From assembly GCA_027493875.1 (NCBI GenBank), contig JAOSJX010000025.1:62001-126000 (forward strand): a stretch of 64,000 nt of DNA, written 5' to 3'. This document shows positions 35,326 through 43,937 of the stretch, in pieces. How positions within the stretch are numbered: position 1 is the stretch's first letter; each line of letters starts with the position of its first letter. Made by a program: the position numbers and the translations under genes. The notes beneath the pieces were generated by a model, which searched no databases, was not told the origin of the DNA, and saw only the letters and a program-made list of their open reading frames with translations. Source of the DNA: Deltaproteobacteria bacterium. GTDB taxonomy: Bacteria > Lernaellota > Lernaellaia > JACKCT01.

Positions 35326-37110
35326 TCATTCGCTATGCGCAATGCGTATCGCGCCGGCCGCGCGGCTCGCTTCCTCGATCATCGCGCCCAGCGAAATCTT
35401 GTTCTCCCGCAACGCGCTTTCGAGCACGTGCCGGGCGAAGACCAGCAGCCAATCGCCCTTTTCCGGATAATCGTCGTCCTCGACGATCTCGCCGGTTTTC
35501 AAATAGTGGTCGCGCAGTTTTTCCGCGTCGATCGCCAAATCCGCGTCGTCGTCTTTTTGCGACCTGCTCTCCAGGTGCCCGGAAAGCGCCGACTCGGAAT
35601 AAAACGCCATGATCTTTTCGTCTTCTTCCGGCAGCTTCGTCACCACGTCCGGCACGATCCCCGACGCCTGAATCGACCGCCCGCTCGGCGTATAGTACAA
35701 CGCGGTCGTCAAACGCAGGCCCGTATCCTGCGGCAGCTTGAAAATACTCTGCACACTTCCTTTTCCGAACGTCCGCGTCCCCACGAGCAGCGCGCGCCGA
35801 TGATCCTGCAGCGCGCCCGCCACGATCTCCGACCCCGACGCCGAGCCGCTGTTCACCAGCACGATCATCGGGACGTCCGCGCGCGTGCCGGCGAGCGACG
35901 CGAACGATTCCTTTTCCTGCAGCCGCCCGCGGCCGATCGTGTTGACGATCATCCCCGATTCGAGAAAAAGGTCCGCCACGTCCACCGCCTGCGACAACAG
36001 GCCGCCCGGATTATTGCGGAGATCCAGAATGATCCCGCGCGCCGGGCCGTGCTCGCCCTCGACATCGCCCAGTGCTTTCTTAAGATCCTGCGTCGTCGTC
36101 ACGTTGAAGGAGAAAAGGCGCACCCAGACGAGCCCGTTCGGCAGCGCGTCCGCCTTCACCGTATTCACGGGAATCGTCTCCCGTGCGAGGCGGACGTCGA
36201 ACTCCTTCGCGTCGCCGTCCGCGCCGCGCCGGATCGTCAGCGTCACCTCGCTCCCGATCTCCCCGCGGATCATCTCCACCGCGTCGTACAGACTCATCCC
36301 GGCCGTGGCCTTCCCGTCCACCGCGATGATCCGGTCCATCGGACGCAGTCCCGCCCGCGATGCCGGCGTCCCCTCGATCGGCGCGATCACCGTCAGCAGA
36401 TCGCCGCGCAACCCGACTTCGATCCCCACGCCGCCGAAACGTCCGCTCGTTTCTTGCTGAATCGCGCCGAACTGCCGCGGCGCCAGAAAACCCGAATGCG
36501 GGTCCATTTTGTAAGCCATATACGAAAGCCCGTCGAACAGCAGATCACGTTCGGCGTCGCCGCCCGCGTGCGATTTCACGAACTGATAGCCGGTCAGAAG
36601 TGTGCGCACCGCCTCCTTGCGGTTCTCGGACAAGGTCAGCGGCAACCGGTCGCCTTCATATTCGAGCACCAGGCCGTCCGGCTCCTCGATCACGCGGAGC
36701 GGGCTCTCGGGCACCGCGTCCGCCGCCGCCGCGCCCGCCGGAAGCGCCTGCAACGCGGCTTGCGGTTCGTCCTCGTCCACGGCGTCACCGGCGGGGGTTG
36801 CGGGCGGATCGGATTTGTCCGGGCCGGCGATCGCCGCGGCGGCCTCTTCCTTCGACGCCGCTTCCGAAAGCGCCGCCAGATCGTCGTGCCACGGTTTGGC
36901 GCCGCCCAGGGCCAGCGACCGCGCCATGCCCGCGAACGTCTCTTTCACCAGATCGCCGGGATCGGTCGCGGTAAGATAAAACTCGTCGATCAGCCCGAAC
37001 ACGTCCAGGAGAAGCGTCTCGGTCGGGTTGCCGCCGCATCCTCCCACGACAAGCGCGAGAACAACCGCCAGCGCGAGCCATCCGCGCCGGGATGGTTGAA
37101 GGTTGGTCAT
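35326..37110 (-). CDS. S41-family C-terminal processing protease, lipoprotein
   Basis: A 594-residue tail-specific protease. The signal peptide RRGWLALAVVLALVVGGC gives a lipobox. A variable region with Ala/Pro/Asp-rich sequence (about 80-135) precedes the PDZ domain (GGVGIEVGLRGDLLTVIAPI, RAGLRPMDRIIAVDG). The catalytic domain has LRNNPGGLLSQAVDVADLFL, the nucleophilic Ser in VLVNSGSASGSEIVAGAL and the general-base Lys in TRTFGKGSVQ. Such proteases degrade or process proteins by their C-terminus in the periplasm. This is of interest because the window encodes proteins with a conserved C-terminal tail, but a link is only inferred. It starts 3 nt after the MBL hydrolase stop. Confidence 0.92.
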   Translation of the reverse strand: MTNLQPSRRGWLALAVVLALVVGGCGGNPTETLLLDVFGLIDEFYLTATDPGDLVKETFAGMARSLALGGAKPWHDDLAALSEAASKEEAAAAIAGPDKSDPPATPAGDAVDEDEPQAALQALPAGAAAADAVPESPLRVIEEPDGLVLEYEGDRLPLTLSENRKEAVRTLLTGYQFVKSHAGGDAERDLLFDGLSYMAYKMDPHSGFLAPRQFGAIQQETSGRFGGVGIEVGLRGDLLTVIAPIEGTPASRAGLRPMDRIIAVDGKATAGMSLYDAVEMIRGEIGSEVTLTIRRGADGDAKEFDVRLARETIPVNTVKADALPNGLVWVRLFSFNVTTTQDLKKALGDVEGEHGPARGIILDLRNNPGGLLSQAVDVADLFLESGMIVNTIGRGRLQEKESFASLAGTRADVPMIVLVNSGSASGSEIVAGALQDHRRALLVGTRTFGKGSVQSIFKLPQDTGLRLTTALYYTPSGRSIQASGIVPDVVTKLPEEDEKIMAFYSESALSGHLESRSQKDDDADLAIDAEKLRDHYLKTGEIVEDDDYPEKGDWLLVFARHVLESALRENKISLGAMIEEASRAAGAIRIAHSE

Positions 37111-37113
37111 GGA

Positions 37114-37820
37114 TTACGCGTCCTGCGGGCTTTCTTCTTCCGCCGCGCGTTTGCGGTCGGACAGGCCGAACAGCCAGCGCTCGATCACCTCGGGACTGTG
37201 CCGCGCGAAAATGTTGGTTCGCCGCTCGCGGCCGATGTTCGTGCGCGGGCCGTGGCCCGGCCAGCATTGCACGTCGTCCGAGAGAACGTAAATTCGGTCT
37301 TGAATGCTTTGCGACAATTGCTCCCAGGAGCCTTCCTTCGTTTCCGTCCGGCCCACCGATCCGGCGAGCAGCGTGTCGCCGGTAAAAGATTCTTCTTGTA
37401 TTTCAAACAGATTCCTCCGGGCGTGTGGCCCGGCGTGGTGAATCACCTCGAATTCGTACGCGCCGGCGCGAACCGTGTCGCCGTCCTTAAGAACGCGGTC
37501 GGCCTTCGGCGACCACGCCGGCTTGCCGGTCCGGAGCAGCGCGGTGACCGAGAAGCGCCCGAACCGCGCCGCGTCCGCCTCGTGCGCGAGGATCGACGCG
37601 CCGGTCGCCGCCTTGAGCGCCGCGTTGCCGGAGACGTGGTCGAAGTGCCGATGCGTGCAAACGATCGCCGTCACCTCGAGCTGCTCCGAACGCACGTACG
37701 CTAGAACGCCCGCGACCGCGCCGCGCGCCGGATCGATGACGATCGCCTCGCGCGACTCCTCCGGCCCGACCACGTACGTGTTCGACTGAACCAACCCGAT
37801 GTAAAACGCTCGACGCGCAT
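37114..37820 (-). CDS. MBL-fold metallo-hydrolase, glyoxalase II-like (frameshifts)
   Basis: Metallo-beta-lactamase-fold hydrolase of about 235 residues. The zinc motif is THRHFDHVSG, followed by ILAHEADA, FTGDTLLAGSVGRT (third metal ligand Asp) and WPGHGPRTNI (late His). Three frame breaks are inferred. The ATG at 37820 with GGGGAGGAT upstream joins the conserved FYIGLVQSNTYVV only if one T is added to a T4 run near 37806. A short segment near 37395-37440 in another frame encodes TTPGHTPGGICL, the missing His-containing motif. The full protein is therefore probably intact. Homologues hydrolyse thioesters such as S-lactoylglutathione. Confidence 0.82.
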
Positions 37821-37916
37821 ATCCTCCCCGCGGCACGCGTGACGGAGTATTCTAGCGGTTGTGGCGTCTTTTACTCAAGCGACACTCCGGCCACGCCCGC
37901 GCCGGAAACGCCACAA

Positions 37917-38000
37917 CATCTCTGCGTTCTCCGCGGTCTCCGCGTTGAAAAATTCCCTCCTTTGGCTTGCCACGCCGAAGCTTCAGCGAAGGCGGGTCGC
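37917..38000. repeat. Dispersed imperfect repeats upstream of the YVTN lipoprotein gene
   Basis: This intergenic stretch contains CTCTGCGTTCTCCGCGG-type sequence near 37920 and CCACGCCGAAGCTTCAGCG followed by AAGGCGGG near 37970. A related copy of the latter (CCACGCCGAAGCCAGGCG then AAGGCGGG) occurs near 39337. Both can form imperfect hairpins and look like dispersed non-coding repeats flanking the same gene. Confidence 0.45.
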
Positions 38001-38068
38001 TTTGCGGTGAAATCCTATCCGCCGACACCCGAAATCGACAAACCCCCGGCGGCGTTTTACGATGCCGC

Positions 38069-39294
38069 ATGCTCCGAGCCGTCGTCATCGCCGCCGCCGC
38101 GTGCGTTTTCGCCGCCGCGCCCCTCGCCTGCGACGATCTCAGCCCGCGGCCGTCGCCGGAGCCGAAGGCGCCCGTCGGAAGCCAGATCGTCAAACCCGCG
38201 CAGGACGATCCCATCGGTCCGAGCCATCTGGACCTCGCCGTCGAACGCACGTCGATTCCCACCTGCCGCCGGCCCATGGGACTCACGCTCGACCGCCGCG
38301 GCCGCTTGCTGGTGTCCTGCTCGCTGCTCGGGGAATTGCAGTGGATCGACCCCGCGTCGATGACCGTCCTCGAAACCTGGGAGCCGACCTGGGAGCATCT
38401 CTTCCGCGCGGAGATCGTCGGCGACGAGCGCGTCGTCGCGGTGGGCGCGAACGGCGCCTTCGTCCATATTCTCGATCTGCGCACCGGCCGCCACATCGAG
38501 CGCGTGCGCGTCGGCCGGTCCGTCGGCGATATGAAACGCGTGCCGGGAACGTCCCGCTTCCTCGTCTCCGCCGTCCAGGAACGCACGGTCGCGCTCGTCG
38601 ACGCCATGAGCGCGAGCGTGGTGCGCGAATACCGTTTTCCGCGGCCCGTCGGGTACGTCGCCGTGGCGAAAGGCGGGCACGTCGCCGCCGCGACCGGCGG
38701 CGTCTACCGCAAGGATAAATCCGGCACGCGCCTGCAAACGGGGCAGGTTTATCTTTTCGATCCGCGCACGGACGACCGCCCCGACGCCGCGCGCACGTTG
38801 TCCGTCGGGCGCCGCGCCCGCGAACCGGTGTTCGTAAAGAACGATTCCTGGATACTCGTCCCCAACTTCGACGACGGCACCGTCAGCGTTTTCGACGTCG
38901 CCACGCGCCAACTCTACCGCCGTCTCGACGTCCGCCCCGGCCCCGAACGCATCGTCGTCGGCCCCGAGGGCGAGACCGCCTACTGCCTCAACACGCGCGG
39001 CTCGTCCGTCAGCGTCATCCGCCTCTCGCCGCTCGCCGTCCTGCGCGACATCCAGCTTCCCGCGAGCCCGGAAGACGGCCCGTCGTCAGCCCGGACGGAA
39101 AACTTCTCGTCGTCACGATTCCCGCGCGCGGCGGATCGGAAGGCAACCGGCTCGCCCTCATCGACCTCGCCGAACTCCGCCTCGTCGATCTCATCCCCGC
39201 CGGCGACGACCCCGCCGCCGTCGTCCAGTCCGCCGACGGCCGCCGCGTCTTCGTCGCCAACTTCCTCGGCGACTCGATCTCGATCTTCGAATAA
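38069..39294 (+). CDS. YVTN/NHL-like beta-propeller lipoprotein (frameshifted)
   Basis: A lipoprotein of about 408 residues. Signal peptide MLRAVVIAAAACVFAAAP ends at lipobox LAC. Repeated blades of about 42 residues contain RPMGLTLDRRGRLLVSCSLL, TGRHIERVRVGRSVGDMKRV, DGTVSVFDVATRQLYRRLDV and PERIVVGPEGETAYCLN, characteristic of YVTN/surface-layer propellers. The frame breaks near 39080-39087; one added base restores VVSPDGKLLVVTIPARGGSE, LADGRR-like blade sequence and a natural end DSISIFE at 39294. The function is likely binding or scaffolding at the envelope; no enzymatic motif is present. Confidence 0.8.
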
Positions 39295-39401
39295 CCAATC
39301 CGTTGCCGTACCCGCTCCCGTGACCGTGCCCGGCTCCCACGCCGAAGCCAGGCGAAGGCGGGTGCTCGCACCCGTGCCCGACCCCCCGTTCACTTTGTCC
39401 C

Positions 39402-39457
39402 CTCCGTCCATATCGTCCACCTCCGTCCATATCGTCCACTCCGTCCATATCGTCCAC
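39402..39457. repeat. 19-bp tandem repeat, three copies
   Basis: The unit CTCCGTCCATATCGTCCAC occurs at 39402-39420, 39421-39439 and, one base shorter, 39440-39457, followed by a decayed fourth copy. It lies between the YVTN lipoprotein gene and the SPL-like gene; the flanking 39295-39549 has no gene. Confidence 0.8.
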
Positions 39458-39549
39458 CTCGCCCGGTTCCATATCGTTCCGTCCTGGCCTATGGTGTGGA
39501 AAAATTTGTGGCCAAGCGTCCCTCATTGAGAGAAAGCCGGAGTATTGTG

Positions 39550-40800
39550 ATGTCATTATCAGGCGTTGGGAGAATCTCACCGGTTAAAAAGCAAAACAAA
39601 TCCGTACCTAAGCGAGCGACGCATTCTATCTTAAAACCTCAATTACCCCTCTTTCAAAAAGACAAAAGTCCTCGTGAATTTGCCGACGGTTTCTCACCGC
39701 GGCCACCAAAGTACTTCGCCGTTGAGCGCATCGTGCTTGCGAAAGGAAGCGTCGCCGACCCGGAGCGGCGTTCGCTCGTGGAAAAAATCTGCGCCGTCTA
39801 TCCGAACGCCGAAATCATCGACGCGCCGGATACGCCGCACAACGCGGTGGACCTCAGCGAAAACGATATGCTGGCGCGCCATTACAAAGGCAAGCGCACG
39901 CTCGTGTTCGGCGAACATAAGGGTGCCGTCCGATTCAGCGACGAAGCGGGCAACGTCTGTCCCAACTATTGGCATTTCTCGCCTTACGGTTTCTGCGCCT
40001 ACGACTGCAAGTACTGCTACCTCGCCGGAACGATGGGCGTGAAATGGTCGCCCACCGTCAAAATCTTCGTCAACCTCGCGGAGATGATGAACGCGATCAA
40101 TCGTCGGGCAATGTCGCGCAAGCGCCAGACGGCGTTTTACATGGGGAAGCTCCAGGACCCCATGGCCCTCGATCCGCTCACGGGTTACTCGCGTTTGCTG
40201 GTTCCCTTTTTCGCGCGCCACCCTTACGCGCAGATGACGCTCCTGACTAAGAGCGCCGACGTGGACAACCTTTTGGATCTCGACCATCGGGGACGAACGC
40301 ATCTCTCGTGGAGCCTCAACCCTCCGGAAATTTGCGCCGAGTTCGAAGAAAACGTCCCTTCCCTCGACGAACGGATCGAGGCCATGAAGCGATGCGCCGC
40401 CGCCGGTTATCCCGTCCGCGGCATCGTCATGCCCGTCATCCCGATCGAAGGCTGGCGGGACGCGTACGCGCGCTTCCTGCAACGTCTTTTGAAAGAGATC
40501 CCCCTCGTCCGGCTGACATTCGGTGGCATCTGCATCTACCAAGGCGCAAAGCAACTCATGGAACGAAAGATGGGCCGCGACAACGCGGTCTCGGTGCATC
40601 TCGAACCAACGCGGCGGGGAGACGGCGACGGCCGCCGGCGCTACGGCCACGACCTGCGTACGGAAATGTATTCGTTCCTCGCCGACCAGGCCCGGGCCGT
40701 GCGCCCCGACCTCGACCTCGCGCTCTGCCTCGAAGAACAAGACGTCTGGCGAGCAACGCACACCATCCAGAACCTCGGCCTCTGCAACTGCCTGCTCTAA
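39550..40800 (+). CDS. Radical SAM protein of the spore photoproduct lyase (SPL) type
   Basis: A 416-residue SPL-family radical SAM protein. After a basic N-terminus, conserved sequence begins at KYFAVERIVLAKGS. YGFCAYDCKYCYLAGTMG holds the CxxxCxxC cluster motif. Later conserved blocks are FYMGKLQDPMALDPLTGYS, LLTKSADVDNLLDLDHRG, LSWSLNPPEICAEFEEN and VMPVIPIEGWRDAY. The C-terminal LCLEEQDVW and GLCNCLL add cysteines. True SPL repairs spore photoproduct in DNA; homologues in non-sporulating bacteria are of uncertain substrate. Start is ambiguous: ATG 39550 or GTG 39496. It is flanked by intergenic repeats and appears monocistronic. Confidence 0.85.
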   Translation: MSLSGVGRISPVKKQNKSVPKRATHSILKPQLPLFQKDKSPREFADGFSPRPPKYFAVERIVLAKGSVADPERRSLVEKICAVYPNAEIIDAPDTPHNAVDLSENDMLARHYKGKRTLVFGEHKGAVRFSDEAGNVCPNYWHFSPYGFCAYDCKYCYLAGTMGVKWSPTVKIFVNLAEMMNAINRRAMSRKRQTAFYMGKLQDPMALDPLTGYSRLLVPFFARHPYAQMTLLTKSADVDNLLDLDHRGRTHLSWSLNPPEICAEFEENVPSLDERIEAMKRCAAAGYPVRGIVMPVIPIEGWRDAYARFLQRLLKEIPLVRLTFGGICIYQGAKQLMERKMGRDNAVSVHLEPTRRGDGDGRRRYGHDLRTEMYSFLADQARAVRPDLDLALCLEEQDVWRATHTIQNLGLCNCLL

Positions 40801-40853
40801 TTCTCTGTGTCTCAGTTCCTCTGCGGTTTGTTCGCCCTATTATATTGGCGCTG

Positions 40854-41069
40854 CTAACTCGTAGCCCGCCACTCATGATTCGGATCGGGAAGAAACGTCA
40901 GACTTCCAACGTCGGACATGGAGCCTGAAGATCTCTCGACGTGAAACACAAGCCACCCCGACGGGACTTTCAATCGTCGCGTGATGAGTTTTCTGCGTGA
41001 AAACAAATTGCCGACGGAACTTTCTCCGATCGTCTCCCAGCTGCACGACTTTCCCTGCTCATGATTCAT
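40854..41069 (-). CDS. Small hypothetical protein, 71 aa
   Basis: The reading frame from ATG 41069 has GGAGGCGGCGAA just upstream. The product begins MNHEQGKSCSWETIGES and ends with VPSGWLVFHVER, then VGSLTFLPDPNHEW. The GGWLV...FxPDPxHxW pattern resembles short hypothetical proteins I have seen in other bacteria, but no function is known. The start could also be further upstream. Confidence 0.5.
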   Translation of the reverse strand: MNHEQGKSCSWETIGESSVGNLFSRRKLITRRLKVPSGWLVFHVERSSGSMSDVGSLTFLPDPNHEWRATS

Positions 41070-41188
41070 TTCGCCGCCTCCGGTCCATTGAACGGAACGA
41101 TTATACCGCAAAGACCGTGACGGTTAAGGCGGCGAACCGCGGGCGTTCCGGTGCTCTCACCTCGCACCTCGCACCTCTTACCTCGTCC

Positions 41189-41560
41189 CTACAAGCGAAA
41201 CGCGTTCGGCAAAAGATCGGCGAGGGAGACTTCGCGGACGTTTTTCCGGTCGGCGACGAGGAGGATGCGCGCGGCGGGGGCGAACTCGGCGATCATCTGA
41301 AGGCACAGGCCGCAGGGCGTGATGTCCGCGCGTTTGGGGGCGTGGACGGCGATGGCCTCGATTTCGCGCGCCCCGGCGGAGAGCGCCGCGAGCAGCGCGA
41401 CCCGCTCGGCGCACACCACATGCAGCAGCGACGGCGACTCGACGTTGCAGCCCTCGAAGACGCGCCCGTCCGCGGCCTGCACCGCCGCGCCGACGGGAAA
41501 GTTCGACACAGCGCACACCGCGCGCTGCGACGCGGCGATGGCGTGTTCCGCGAGCTTCAC
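41189..41560 (-). CDS. cdd: Cytidine deaminase
   Basis: A 123-residue tetramer-type cytidine deaminase that converts (deoxy)cytidine to (deoxy)uridine. FPVGAAVQAADGRVFEGCNV binds substrate. VCAERVALL carries the Cys zinc ligand and catalytic Glu, and PCGLCLQMIAEF the other two Cys ligands. The GTG start at 41560 overlaps the stop of the purine nucleoside phosphorylase gene as GTGA, showing translational coupling in a nucleoside salvage unit. The longer frame upstream of 41560 is antiphase to that gene and is rejected. Confidence 0.93.
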   Translation of the reverse strand: MKLAEHAIAASQRAVCAVSNFPVGAAVQAADGRVFEGCNVESPSLLHVVCAERVALLAALSAGAREIEAIAVHAPKRADITPCGLCLQMIAEFAPAARILLVADRKNVREVSLADLLPNAFRL

Positions 41561-42390
41561 GGGTATATCTCCAACGCGGCCTCCAACAGATCCGTAAAGC
41601 CCTTGGCGTGCTCCGACGCCGCGCGGAGAACCTCGTCGTGCGTGACCGCCGCGGTCCCCGCAACGGCGCCGTTGGTCACCAGCGCCAGCGCCACGATCTT
41701 CATGCCGAGGTAGCGCGCCATCAGCGCCTCCGGCACCAGGCTCATGCACACCACGTCGCCGCCCAGTACGCGCAGCGCGCGCCGCTCCGCCGGCGTTTCG
41801 TAAACCGGTCCGAGCACCGCGGCGAGCACGCCCTTCGACAGCCGCCGCTTCTTCTCCTCCGCGCGGACGCGCAGCCGCTCGAAGATTTTCGTCTGGTACA
41901 TCCCCGTCGGATCGGCGAAGGGCGTGCGTCCGTTTTGAAACGCCTCCGCGCCGAGGCTTGCGACCAGTTCGCGGATCGGGTTGTCGCCCATCGCGTTGTA
42001 GTGATCCTCGATGAGCACGGCGTCGCCCGCGCGCAGCTCCGGATCGAGCGCGCCGACGGAGCTCGTCAGCAGGACGCCTTTCGCGCCGAGCCCGCGCGCG
42101 AGCCGGACGGGCAGCGTCACCTCAAGCGGCGTGCGTCCTTCGTAGAGGTGCGTGCGCCCGCAGAAGGCGGCGACGCGCCGGCCGTTCCATGTTCCGAAGA
42201 CGAGGCGTCCCGCGTGCCCGGCGACGCCCGGCGTCAGCGACGCGTGGATGTGCGCGTAGGCCATCTCGAAGACGGGGGTCATGCGGTCGGCCGCGGCGGA
42301 CAATCCGCTGCCCAGCACGACGGCGATCTCCGGGACGAAATCGGTGTGCGCCCGAATCGCGGCGAGTCCGGGAATGGAGGGGGCGGCCAT
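41557..42390 (-). CDS. Purine nucleoside phosphorylase
   Basis: A 277-residue trimeric PNP/MTAP-family enzyme that cleaves purine nucleosides with phosphate. IAVVLGSGLSAAADRM is the phosphate loop, followed by GHAGRLVFGTWNGRRVAAF, CGRTHLYEGR (His/Tyr active site), LLTSSVGALDPELRAGD and EDHYNAMGDNP. VLGGDVVCMSLVPEALMARY matches the purine-binding Glu/Met region, and VTNGAVAG carries the Asn that contacts the base (family TNxAAG). It couples with cdd downstream and starts 12 nt after the HTH gene. Confidence 0.92.
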   Translation of the reverse strand: MAAPSIPGLAAIRAHTDFVPEIAVVLGSGLSAAADRMTPVFEMAYAHIHASLTPGVAGHAGRLVFGTWNGRRVAAFCGRTHLYEGRTPLEVTLPVRLARGLGAKGVLLTSSVGALDPELRAGDAVLIEDHYNAMGDNPIRELVASLGAEAFQNGRTPFADPTGMYQTKIFERLRVRAEEKKRRLSKGVLAAVLGPVYETPAERRALRVLGGDVVCMSLVPEALMARYLGMKIVALALVTNGAVAGTAAVTHDEVLRAASEHAKGFTDLLEAALEIYP

Positions 42391-42402
42391 CGGAGCCTCC
42401 GC

Positions 42403-42798
42403 TCAGAAGCTCGAATCGTCTTCGCGGCCGGTCATCGCGCGGCGGAAGATGCGCCGCAGCCGCGACGGCTTGGCCGGATTGTGGCGGCGCATTTCCTGAA
42501 GGTCCACCGTGTCGGCGCCGTCGCCGCCCACGCGGCGCACGTACTCCAGCACGAAAGGCTTGTCGTCCACCGACAGGCAGCGGCAGTAGTTTTTAATGAA
42601 CCCCTTGGTGAAGATCGGCGCGGGCAGTTCGCGCATGTCTTCGCGCTCCAGCGCTTCGAGGTAGGATACGCGAATCTTCGTCCAGTCGCCGATCTCCTCG
42701 AGCGTGATGCCGCGCGTTTCCCGCAGCCGCTTCAGATGATGGCCGAATCCCGCGCCGGGCTCCCTCTCGTGCGGACGGGATTTGCGAAGATCGCTCAT
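42403..42798 (-). CDS. RodZ-like helix-turn-helix protein
   Basis: A 131-residue protein. FGHHLKRLRETRGITLEEIG, DWTKIRVSYLEALEREDMRE and FTKGFIKNYCRCLSVDD together form the HTH_25 domain typical of RodZ N-termini. There is no membrane helix or periplasmic part: it ends in a short basic region (RLRRIFRRAMTGRED). It may be a cytoplasmic regulator or a truncated RodZ. It starts 10 nt after the TPR lipoprotein stop, so it is probably in the same operon. Confidence 0.8.
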   Translation of the reverse strand: MSDLRKSRPHEREPGAGFGHHLKRLRETRGITLEEIGDWTKIRVSYLEALEREDMRELPAPIFTKGFIKNYCRCLSVDDKPFVLEYVRRVGGDGADTVDLQEMRRHNPAKPSRLRRIFRRAMTGREDDSSF

Positions 42799-42808
42799 CC
42801 GGAACCAC

Positions 42809-43595
42809 CTACTCGATGATGTTCATATACTCCTGCGCCTGGCTGCCGAGCTTGCCGAGGGGATCGACTTTGATCACCTGGAGGAAGTGCTCGCGCGCCT
42901 TGGCCTTGTCGTCTTTTTTTAACAGGCAGATGCCCATATCGAGATTCGCCTCGGGATACAGCGGTGCCTGGTCCAGCACCTGCTGCAGCGTGGCGATGGC
43001 GTCGTCGATGCGGTTCGTCGCCATGTACACCTTGGCGAGGTTGTCGTAGGCGATCATGTAGCGGCGGTCGCGGTCGATGACCTCTTTGAAATAACTCTCC
43101 GCGCGGACGTAGTCGCCTTTTTTGTAGTGCGCCCAGCCCAGACCGTTGAGCGTGTTGGCCCGGTTGCGGTAGGTGTCGTCGGCGAGCGCTTCGCTGAATT
43201 GGTTGATCGCCTCGTCAGAAGCGGCCGACGTAGAGATACAGCGTGCCCAGATTGTGCCGCGCGTCCGTGAATTTCTCGTCGACCTCGAGCGCGTTGAGGT
43301 ACGCCGTTTCGGCTTTTTCGAAACGCTCCTTGTGGAAGTTAGACGAGGCCGAGGGCGTTGTGGATTTCGGGGTCGAGCGGGTTGAGCCGGATCGCTGTCT
43401 CGAGTTCGTCCAGCGCCTCCGAACCCCGGTCGTTCTGCATGTAGGCCATGGCCATCTCGAAATGCGCCGTGGCCTGCTTCTTATCGTCCTCGCTGACCTT
43501 GGGCTTCCCGTTCTTCGAGGCGCACCCGCCGACGCCGCGGCCAGCGCGGTAAGCAGGACGACAAATAGGACCGTGGACCGAAGGAGCCGCTTCAT
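42809..43595 (-). CDS. TPR lipoprotein, PilF/PilW-like (three frameshifts)
   Basis: A lipoprotein of about 262 residues. Signal peptide MKRLLRSTVLFVVLLTALAA continues, after a break near 43540, as GVGGCASKNGKPKV with a lipobox Cys. At least five TPR units follow: TAHFEMAMAYMQNDRGSEAL, EIHNALGLV, ARHNLGTLYLYVGRF, LNGLGWAHYKKGDYVRAESY, AYDNLAKVYMATNRIDDAI and EANLDMGICLLKKDDKAKAR. Further frame breaks lie near 43340 and 43218. The layout matches PilF/PilW pilotins that assist secretin assembly, in keeping with the gspD gene in this window, though many TPR lipoproteins have other roles. Confidence 0.75.
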
Positions 43596-43937
43596 GAAAT
43601 GGACAAACCAATCCCACCGGTGTTGAAACAACCCCTGGTAGCATTAGAATCGGTTCCCGTCAACATATTGTATGATTTTTAGGGCACTTTTTCCGCCGCG
43701 GGGAACCCTAAAACGGCGCGGCTCCGGCGTCCTGCGCGGGCGGAAACCGAATTCGACATCGATCCGGTCCGAGTCGGGATCCGGGTCGAGCGCGATCGTG
43801 TCGCCGAGGGGATCGTCCGGCAAATACGTCCGGTCGGGTCTCCCGCGCGGATTCGAAGCGATGTTTGAGTGCGCGCCACTATATAGGCTAATTTGACGCG
43901 GGGACCGATAACGCGCCGACGGCGTCGAGGTGGTCGA
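43596..43937. other. Intergenic region between divergent genes
   Basis: About 340 nt between the TPR lipoprotein (minus) and the Asp-rich lipoprotein (plus). Short ORFs on both strands here lack ribosome sites or family features. It should contain promoters for both directions. AT-rich DNA at 43655-43690 and 43875-43895 are the best candidate regions, but no consensus pair is clear. Confidence 0.4.

Noticed and set aside
39402-39457. 19-bp repeats considered as a CRISPR or plasmid-type iteron array
   Set aside because: Only three contiguous copies with no spacers, no replication or cas gene next to them.
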